Origin: an uncultured Peptococcaceae bacterium
Lineage (GTDB): Bacteria > Bacillota > Desulfotomaculia > Desulfotomaculales > Desulfallaceae
DNA length: 10,858 nucleotides
Direction of reading: 5' to 3'
Assembly (NCBI GenBank): GCA_913064925.1
Contig: CAJYBN010000089.1
Coordinates: 1-10,858 of the forward strand
Part shown: piece after piece, positions 5,854 through 10,858 of the stretch
How the letters are laid out: the number at the start of each line of letters is the position of its first letter
How positions within the stretch are numbered: position 1 is the stretch's first letter
The notes under the pieces: model-generated
The model's database searches: none
Told to the model about the DNA's origin: nothing
The model's input: only the letters and a program-made list of their open reading frames with translations
Made by a program: the position numbers and the translations under genes

Positions 5854-6546
5854 TCACGCGCCGGAGGTAGTTTGGGGTTCCGTTGTCGTGGTTGTTTCCC
5901 CGGAAGCGCTTGTTTCAAGGGTTCCCGTCCCGGCGGCCGCTGCCGGAGCGCCGGTCACTTCCCTGATGCGGTCTACCCCGTAAATTTCGCCGTCAACCTG
6001 CACGGCAGCGCTGCCGTTTTGCAGAAGTACCTTTTCCACAATGCCGGTTTTGTCGCCGTTATCAAGGTTTATCGTTACCTTCAGTCCAACCAGCGACAGG
6101 TAGGGTAAAAGCTGGTCCGTGGATGTGCCGGTTATACCGGTGAGTTGATCCAGCGTATATTTGTCTCCCAGCGGCGCCCCGGCCAGGTAGAAATACGGTT
6201 GATCGTCCTCAAAGAGTACGCCACCCACTTGACCGCTGATCACTTCGTCGTTTTTAACCAGTGATACTTGTTGGCCGATTAGCTGGAAGTACCTGGCCAT
6301 TTCATAAGCCGAAGCCATTTTGTTCATGCTCTGGCTGACGTTGTACATTTGTTCCATGGAGGCCATCTGGGAAAGCTGGGTGACGAAAGTGGCGCTGTCC
6401 TGGGGCTGCATCGGGTTCTGGTACTTCATTTGGGCCACCAGTATCTTGAGAAAGGCGTTCGGGTCTTGCAAGCCCTGCGGCCTGCCGGCTTTTTTGTTGT
6501 CTTCGGGCAAGTAGTAATCGCCGGTTTTCCCTATGGGTTCCATCAT
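5854..6546 (-). CDS. flgD: Flagellar hook assembly (cap) protein FlgD
   Basis: FlgD caps the growing hook and lets FlgE subunits assemble beneath it. The 230-residue product has the family N-terminal block at about residues 28-66: DPNAFLKILVAQMKYQNPM, then SATFVTQLSQMASMEQM. The middle part (ARYFQLIGQQVSLVKNDEVI, GQVGGVLF) fits the FlgD core. The last 20 or so residues are Ala-, Thr- and Glu-rich low complexity. I chose the ATG at 6544-6546 because GGGAGGTGG lies about 6 bases upstream; the longer frame starting with TTG at 6565-6567 reads through that site. A second ATG follows directly at 6541-6543 and could be used instead. The gene starts 13 bases after the fliK stop. Confidence 0.95.
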   Translation of the reverse strand: MMEPIGKTGDYYLPEDNKKAGRPQGLQDPNAFLKILVAQMKYQNPMQPQDSATFVTQLSQMASMEQMYNVSQSMNKMASAYEMARYFQLIGQQVSLVKNDEVISGQVGGVLFEDDQPYFYLAGAPLGDKYTLDQLTGITGTSTDQLLPYLSLVGLKVTINLDNGDKTGIVEKVLLQNGSAAVQVDGEIYGVDRIREVTGAPAAAAGTGTLETSASGETTTTTEPQTTSGA

Positions 6547-6559
6547 GGTCCACCTCCCG

Positions 6560-8188
6560 TTATACAAAGTAGTTTAATCCTGAAGTGTATTCCGCTGCCG
6601 CGCTGCTTGCAGTAGTACCGGCAGCCAGTGACTCGGACTTACCTTGCCCGGCGATGTGCGGGCTGTGCTGCTGCCTGAACTGTGGGTTGCGCTCCCAGGA
6701 CTGTTCCCGGCGGCCCTGTTCACCGCCCACGGAGACCGAAACGCTTTGCAGGTTGAGCTGGAAGCTTGCCAGGTTTTCGCGCAGTTGGCCCAAAGAAGAT
6801 TCAATGACGTGCTTAACTTGTTCCGACGCGGCGTGGAAATGAGTGGATAAATTGCCGTCGCGGTATATGATCTTGATGTTTACTTCGCCGAGGTGTTCCG
6901 GCTGCAGCTGCAGCCTTACGTGCATTTGGCCCTGCCCGTCCTTGGCGATGCGCCCCCGTACGGCGTCCGCCAGTTGTGCGGCCAGGCTGTTGCTGTCCGC
7001 CGGGCGCGTCGCGTGAACGATTTCGCCCCCTGATTTCGCCCCTTCCGCGGTACTGGATATCGAGGTTGGTGCAGCTTGTATTTCGAGCGGCTGGCGGTTG
7101 ATTAACGCCTCGAGCTTGTGGGTTTTGCCCGGCAAGCAGGTGCCGCTTTGGACGGTTAGGCTTGTTTGCGCAGTTTTACTTACCGGCGTTGCATCCGGAA
7201 CATTGAAAACATTTCTCGCGCCGGTTTGGTTGTTGTTACCGTCTGCAGCGTTACTCGAGGCGAGCCGCTGGAACCACTGCTCGCTACTTTTGGGTGCCGC
7301 ATCATGTAACTTGTCTAGTATACCGACTTGGGTACGGTAGGTATCATTTGCGTTTCCGGGTGGACCTTGATTATTTGCCGCACTTTGCATCTGCGACTTG
7401 CCGGTATTGCCGTTAAATCCCTGGTTGCTTATGGCATCTTTTCGAACTTCCAAGCCTGTTGGTATGACAGATTTAGCTAAGTCTGCTATAACCTGCCGCA
7501 AAACATTTTCCAGCGGCTGGGTTTGGGTTTTTATGCTAAGCTTGCCGTTGATGATACCGGCCAAAAATTGCTGCAGCTGCTGTGGCGCCAAGCCGGGTAT
7601 TCCAGCGATGTTGCCGGTATTTGCCGGGCCGGGCGCCTGTGCAGCAGCCGGGCCGGCCAAGACTTTGCCGGCAGTAAATTTGCTGCCTGCCGGTACGGGG
7701 TTGATGCCCTTGACTGGTAGGTTGTCCTGATGAATAATGGTGCTGCTTGTCCCGAAATCGCTTTTACCAGTAAAACCAATTGATTCCCCGCCCGCCTGCA
7801 GTTCTTGCAGCACCGCTACCAGGAGAAGCAATAGTTCGCCGCGCACATTACTGCCGTCTTTTTGCGCAGCATGGTCAGCGTTTTCCGGCACTGGCTGTTC
7901 CATACCAGTTGGCGGGTCGGGTGTTTGGTCTACCGCACCGGCCGAGAAAGGGCCTCCCGGTGGCACATTCCCTGGCTGCACCCCGCCAAGCAGCATGCCT
8001 GCCGTAGTGTTTGGCATCCCGCGGCTTTTTTCACCTTGACCGCCCGCCACTACCAGCTGCAGAATGTGCAGGAAGTCCATGGTGGAGCTGGCCATTTTGG
8101 TGCGACCAGCCGTTGCCGCGACGGCTGGGTGCTCGGCGGCTGCTGTAGTGCCTGTCACGGGCGCAATATTTTCTACGTGCGTTTCCAT
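6560..8188 (-). CDS. fliK: Flagellar hook-length control protein FliK
   Basis: FliK is exported during hook growth, acts as a molecular ruler and triggers FlhB to switch export specificity. The 542-residue product has the usual build: a long low-complexity N-terminal and central region rich in Gly, Ala, Gln, Asn and Pro, and a compact C-terminal hook-length domain at about residues 401-491. That domain contains GQMHVRLQLQPEHLGEV, NIKIIYRDGNLSTHFHA and ESSLGQLRENLASFQLNL, the family signature. A Gln/Ser-rich tail follows. The ATG is preceded by AAGGAGGTGA, a nearly perfect ribosome binding site but only 3 bases from the ATG. Position before flgD agrees. The N-terminal part is not conserved and rests on the open frame alone. 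Confidence 0.95.
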   Translation of the reverse strand: METHVENIAPVTGTTAAAEHPAVAATAGRTKMASSTMDFLHILQLVVAGGQGEKSRGMPNTTAGMLLGGVQPGNVPPGGPFSAGAVDQTPDPPTGMEQPVPENADHAAQKDGSNVRGELLLLLVAVLQELQAGGESIGFTGKSDFGTSSTIIHQDNLPVKGINPVPAGSKFTAGKVLAGPAAAQAPGPANTGNIAGIPGLAPQQLQQFLAGIINGKLSIKTQTQPLENVLRQVIADLAKSVIPTGLEVRKDAISNQGFNGNTGKSQMQSAANNQGPPGNANDTYRTQVGILDKLHDAAPKSSEQWFQRLASSNAADGNNNQTGARNVFNVPDATPVSKTAQTSLTVQSGTCLPGKTHKLEALINRQPLEIQAAPTSISSTAEGAKSGGEIVHATRPADSNSLAAQLADAVRGRIAKDGQGQMHVRLQLQPEHLGEVNIKIIYRDGNLSTHFHAASEQVKHVIESSLGQLRENLASFQLNLQSVSVSVGGEQGRREQSWERNPQFRQQHSPHIAGQGKSESLAAGTTASSAAAEYTSGLNYFV

Positions 8189-8424
8189 TCACCTCCTTTT
8201 TCCGATAATTTTGTGCATATTAAAACACAAACAACGGCTGTTACCTGCTCACCACCTCCTGCATAATCCCATTCGTTATATTCTTTTTGAACCGCCCGCC
8301 TTGCCGGCGCGTCCCGGGGGAACAGCTACGCCTCCAGCGCGCACTTACACCGGGCTACCCCCTTTGGCACTTTTCCGGGGCGGCTGCGGCCGGGCTAAAT
8401 CATTTTCGCCAATATACGTTCGGC
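8189..8424. other. GC-rich non-coding gap between fliJ and fliK
   Basis: This is the longest intergenic segment in the window. It holds no frame longer than about 35 codons with a plausible start. The part at 8290-8400 is GC-rich and can fold on the coding strand: 8378-8383 (CCGCCC) can pair with 8292-8297 (GGGCGG), enclosing 8358-8362 (GGGGG) that can pair with 8316-8320 (CCCCC). The fliK-proximal part is AT-richer, with an extra GGAGGTGGTG at about 8249-8258 followed only by very short reading frames. I do not recognise a cyclic-di-GMP riboswitch consensus or any other known RNA. Many Firmicutes carry a ylxF/motE-type gene at this position; none is visible. Confidence 0.55.
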
Positions 8425-8862
8425 CTAAATCAAGTCCTGCTTGTATACGTAACGCTGGATGGCAATTTCGTCGGTTTCCTTTTGCTCGCTGCGTTTGGCG
8501 GCTAGGTTGTAGAAATTCAGCTGTTTTTCCCGCAATTTTTCCAGGACGGAGCGTTCCTGCATGGCTTGCACCAGTTTATGACGGCAGTTTTCCAGTTTCC
8601 GCCGCGCGCTGTGCACCATTTCTTCCCGTTTTTTCACTTCGCCGTGCATATAACTGCAGTATGACATCTTGTTGACAAAATCAAAGAGATCCTCCGCTGC
8701 GGCGTCTTGCGCCACACGGGCCAGCTTTTCTCTGGCTTCGCGATAGCTGGCGTAACGGCAGTTGTATTCTTCCTGGGCCCGCGCCTGTTCAAGGGCTGCT
8801 CTTTCCTCAGCAGCGGCGCGCTGTTTCAAAACCGGTTCCAGGCGAAAACTGAACTTGCGCAT
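8425..8862 (-). CDS. fliJ: Flagellar export ATPase stalk / chaperone protein FliJ
   Basis: FliJ is a small coiled-coil protein that sits in the FliI hexamer like the gamma subunit of F1-ATPase and contacts FlhA. The 145-residue product is almost entirely helical and charged, with heptad-like Leu/Ala spacing. Its N-terminus (MRKFSFRLEPVLKQR) is the FliJ signature, and its C-terminal half includes VLEKLREKQLNFYNLAAKR, also typical. I start it at the ATG 8860-8862, 7 bases after the fliI stop; a TTG at 8881-8883 would add seven residues (SGSDRA) unlike the family. GGGAGTGA lies about 10 bases upstream. Length matches the family (about 145-150). Confidence 0.93.
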   Translation of the reverse strand: MRKFSFRLEPVLKQRAAAEERAALEQARAQEEYNCRYASYREAREKLARVAQDAAAEDLFDFVNKMSYCSYMHGEVKKREEMVHSARRKLENCRHKLVQAMQERSVLEKLREKQLNFYNLAAKRSEQKETDEIAIQRYVYKQDLI

Positions 8863-8869
8863 GGCCCTA

Positions 8870-10186
8870 TCACTCCCGGACAAAGGTAAGTTCCTGAATG
8901 GACTGGTTAAAAGTGGTTTTTTCGTTTATATCCTGGCGTAGAAACGCATTTATGCGGTCGTAATACTGAATCGCCTCGTCCACGGCCGGGTTGGAACCCT
9001 TCACATATGCCCCCACGTTGATCAAGTCTTCGGATTGCTTGTAGGTGGCCAGCAGGTGGCGCAGCCGGGACGCATCCTGCAGGTGTTGTTTGGTGACCAG
9101 TTCCGGCATCAACCTGCTGACGCTGTTGAGCACGTCGATGGCCGGGTAGTGGTTCCGGGTGGCCAAATCCCGGGAAAGCACGATGTGCCCGTCCAGGATG
9201 CCCCGCACCGCGTCGGCCACGGGTTCGTTCATGTCGTCGGCCTCTACCAGCACCGTGTAAAAGGCGGTGATAGTCCCCCTGGCGGAAGTGCCGGACCTCT
9301 CCAGCAGCTTGGGAAGCAGGCTGAACACCGAGGGCGTATAACCCCTGGTGGCGGGCGGTTCCCCCACGGCCAGCCCCACTTCCCGCTGAGCCGTGGCAAA
9401 GCGGGTGATGGAATCCATGAACAGCAGCACGTCTTTGCCCTGGTCGCGGAAGTATTCCGCGATGGTGGTGGCTACCAGCGCCCCCTTAATCCTGACCAAT
9501 GCCGGCTGGTCGGAGGTGGCGACCACTACCACCGAGCGGGCCAGGCCGCCCGGCCCCAGGTCGTTTTCGATAAAATCCCGCACCTCGCGGCCGCGCTCGC
9601 CGATCAAGGCGATGACGTTTAAATCCGCGCTGCAAAAGCGGGCCATCATACCCAGCAGGGTGCTTTTGCCCACGCCGCTGCCGGAAAAAATGCCCACGCG
9701 CTGCCCTTTGCCGCAGGTGAGCAGTGCGTCTATGGAACGAATACCGGTAGCCAATACTTCCTTGATGCGTTTTCTTTCCAGCGGCTCCGGGGGGTTCTTG
9801 TTGACGGGATACGCCAGCCCGGTGTGCAGGCGGCTGCCGTCCATGGGCCGCCCCAGCCCGTCCAGCACTTTGCCCAGCAGGGCCTCCCCCACCTGCACGG
9901 TCAGGGGCTGGCCCCGGGGAAGTACTTGGCAGCCGGGGCAAATCCCCCGTAATTCACCCAGGGGCATTAATATGGAAGCTTCTTCTTTGAACCCAACCAC
10001 CTCGGTGGTAACGGGTTCGCTTTCGCCGGGCACCAGGATGTCGCAAACTTCACCCACCCCGGCGGTTATACCCTTTGCTTCCACGGTTAGCCCGATAACT
10101 TTGGTCACTTTGCCCGTCGCCCGAAGCAGCTTGGTACGGCGGATTTGCTCCCGCCACCGATGGATTTCACCGGCCAGGTCAAGCAT
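8870..10186 (-). CDS. fliI: Flagellum-specific ATPase FliI
   Basis: FliI is the F1-beta-like ATPase that powers or primes substrate delivery to the flagellar export gate. The 438-residue product shows a beta-barrel N-terminal region (GKVTKVIGLTVEAKG), the Walker A loop GSGVGKST at about residues 169-176, ALIGERGREVRDFIEND, the Walker B region DVLLFMDSITRFATAQRE, and GEPPATRGYTPSVFSLLPKL, followed by ERSGTSARGTITAFYTVLVE. All are FliI hallmarks. The ATG at 10184-10186 overlaps the fliH stop (TAATG), implying translational coupling; a GTG at 10232-10234 would add 16 residues that merely read through fliH. Length is normal. Secure. Confidence 0.98.
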   Translation of the reverse strand: MLDLAGEIHRWREQIRRTKLLRATGKVTKVIGLTVEAKGITAGVGEVCDILVPGESEPVTTEVVGFKEEASILMPLGELRGICPGCQVLPRGQPLTVQVGEALLGKVLDGLGRPMDGSRLHTGLAYPVNKNPPEPLERKRIKEVLATGIRSIDALLTCGKGQRVGIFSGSGVGKSTLLGMMARFCSADLNVIALIGERGREVRDFIENDLGPGGLARSVVVVATSDQPALVRIKGALVATTIAEYFRDQGKDVLLFMDSITRFATAQREVGLAVGEPPATRGYTPSVFSLLPKLLERSGTSARGTITAFYTVLVEADDMNEPVADAVRGILDGHIVLSRDLATRNHYPAIDVLNSVSRLMPELVTKQHLQDASRLRHLLATYKQSEDLINVGAYVKGSNPAVDEAIQYYDRINAFLRQDINEKTTFNQSIQELTFVRE

Positions 10187-10710
10187 TAGGCTTGACCGTC
10201 CCTTTCCTGCAGGGCGGCCAGCAGGTTTCTCCACCTGGTAGTGAGGTTGGCATCTACTTTGCCATAATCCGTTTCTACAACGCAGCCGCCCGGCTCAATG
10301 GATTCATCAGCCAACACCTGCAGCTTGGCCTTCAAGGGTAGACTGCCGATCAGGCGCTCCCGGTTTTTTTCGCAAATTTCCTTTTCCGCGGGGTTCACCC
10401 ACAGCACCACGTGCTGGCGATTGCCGGCCGTTTGAATGGCTTCCTCGGCGATGGCCAGAATGACATCCGGCTGCAGCTCCATTTCCCGGGCCAGCAATTT
10501 TTCTGCAATTTCCACAGCCAGGCCCATTATTTCTTCTTTCAGGCCGGCTATCTGTTCCCGGCGGGCTTTTTCTGCTTGGGCCAGTACAGACCGCGCCTGG
10601 GCTCTTATTTTTTCGGCCTCCTCTTTAGCTTCTTCTAGAGCCGCCCGGTAACCCTGCTCATAACCTTCCCGGGCCGCGTTTGACCTAATCTTTTCCAGCT
10701 CCTCGGCTGC
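10186..10710 (-). CDS. fliH: Flagellar export protein FliH, C-terminal part (5' end missing)
   Basis: FliH is the peripheral-stalk-like regulator of FliI and ties the ATPase complex to FliN at the C-ring. About 174 residues are visible: a charged Ala/Glu-rich coiled region including GYEQGYRAALEEAKEEAEKI, then the FliH/HrpE C-terminal domain with AVEIAEKLLAREMELQPDVI, VVLWVNPAEKE and the hallmark IEPGGCVVETDYGKVDA. The end overlaps the fliI start by one base. No start codon is visible: the frame stays open to the window edge, but beyond about 10710 the residues turn Cys-, Gly- and Arg-rich and no longer look like FliH, while the opposite strand encodes a methyltransferase. I therefore end FliH there; the exact breakpoint is uncertain by about 10-20 bases. 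Confidence 0.9.
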   Translation of the reverse strand, partial: AAEELEKIRSNAAREGYEQGYRAALEEAKEEAEKIRAQARSVLAQAEKARREQIAGLKEEIMGLAVEIAEKLLAREMELQPDVILAIAEEAIQTAGNRQHVVLWVNPAEKEICEKNRERLIGSLPLKAKLQVLADESIEPGGCVVETDYGKVDANLTTRWRNLLAALQERDGQA

Positions 10711-10858
10711 CTGCCGCCGGGCGCTTTCCTGCAGGCGACGCGCGATGGCGAGGAGGCCTTGGTTGCCGCCGCGCGCGAATGGCTTGCGGGCGCCAATACG
10801 GTGGCAGACCTGTTTTCGGGCCTCGGCACATTCGCCTTTGCCCTCGCAGGGCCCGGCA
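10711..10858 (+). CDS. Internal fragment of a TrmA/RumA-type RNA (uracil-5-)methyltransferase
   Basis: On the plus strand 49 open codons read LPPGAFLQATRDGEEALVAA, then AREWLAGANTVADLFSGLGT and FAFALAGPG. LPPGAFLQ matches the Phe-Gln motif just before the catalytic domain of TrmA/RlmC/RlmD enzymes, which methylate C5 of uracil in tRNA or 23S rRNA. VADLFSGLGTFAFALA matches their SAM-binding motif I (D-L-x-x-G-x-G-T). The wording resembles alphaproteobacterial homologues more than Firmicutes ones; this is recollection, not a search. The N-terminal TRAM/insert region and the start are absent, and the C-terminal half lies beyond the window. The fragment is head to head with, and abuts, an N-terminally cut fliH, so it most likely comes from another DNA molecule joined at the contig end. 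Confidence 0.75.
   Translation, partial: MPPGAFLQATRDGEEALVAAAREWLAGANTVADLFSGLGTFAFALAGPG

Noticed and set aside
8240..8264. Eight-codon leader peptide (ATGCAG...TAA) with a nearby GGAGG
   Set aside because: The GGAGG lies inside the tiny frame, not before it, and no regulatory codon pattern is visible.
8290..8400. Cyclic-di-GMP (GEMM-I) riboswitch before fliK
   Set aside because: Such riboswitches do precede motility genes, but the conserved core segments and GAAA tetraloop arrangement are not seen here.
9035..10241. Long plus-strand frames opposite fliI (195 and 282 codons)
   Set aside because: FliI on the other strand is certain, with Walker motifs; these frames exist because of its high-GC codon use.
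10711..10858. N-terminal extension of FliH up to the window edge on the minus strand
   Set aside because: The frame is open, but its Cys/Gly/Arg-rich residues do not resemble FliH, and the plus strand gives a much better protein match.

Overview
The window is almost entirely one stretch of a Gram-positive (Firmicutes) flagellar gene cluster, encoded on the minus strand and read from right to left: fliH (partial), fliI, fliJ, fliK, flgD, a conserved flagellar-operon gene of unknown function, flgE, fliL, fliN/fliY-like, fliO, fliP, fliQ, fliR, flhB and probably the first codons of flhA. The order follows the fla/che operon of Bacillus and of Clostridia. The short FlgE (278 aa), the separate gene between flgD and flgE, the strong AGGAGG-type ribosome binding sites and the moderately high GC suggest a Clostridia-class organism, perhaps of the Desulfotomaculum/Pelotomaculum group. 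That placement is inference; no marker gene is present.

Layout. Bases 1-57 hold a probable flhA start, and 58-184 is a non-coding gap. Bases 185-3860 carry the export gate and switch genes flhB, fliR, fliQ, fliP, fliO and fliN, tightly packed with short gaps or overlaps. fliL lies at 3882-4394. The 123-base gap before it (4395-4517) holds a perfect 12-bp inverted repeat just after flgE, an extended -10 promoter-like TGGTATAAT and a 10-bp direct repeat, so the operon may be re-initiated here. flgE, the unknown gene, flgD and fliK (hook assembly) occupy 4518-8188. A 236-base GC-rich non-coding gap separates fliK from fliJ. fliJ, fliI and fliH (export ATPase complex) run to about 10710.

How the genes work together. 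FliH, FliI and FliJ form the cytoplasmic ATPase complex that delivers substrates to the membrane export gate of FliP, FliQ, FliR, FlhB and FlhA, with FliO helping gate assembly. FlgD caps the growing hook, FlgE is the hook subunit, and FliK measures hook length and switches export specificity through FlhB. FliN/FliY belongs to the C-ring switch and FliL supports the stator.

Two things stand out. Several genes often found in this order are not at this locus: fliM, motA/motB, a flbD-like gene and a ylxF/motE-like gene. Also, the last ~148 bases (10711-10858) read on the plus strand as the interior of a TrmA/RumA-type RNA methyltransferase, head to head with an N-terminally cut fliH. This looks like a chimeric join at the contig end rather than natural gene order.
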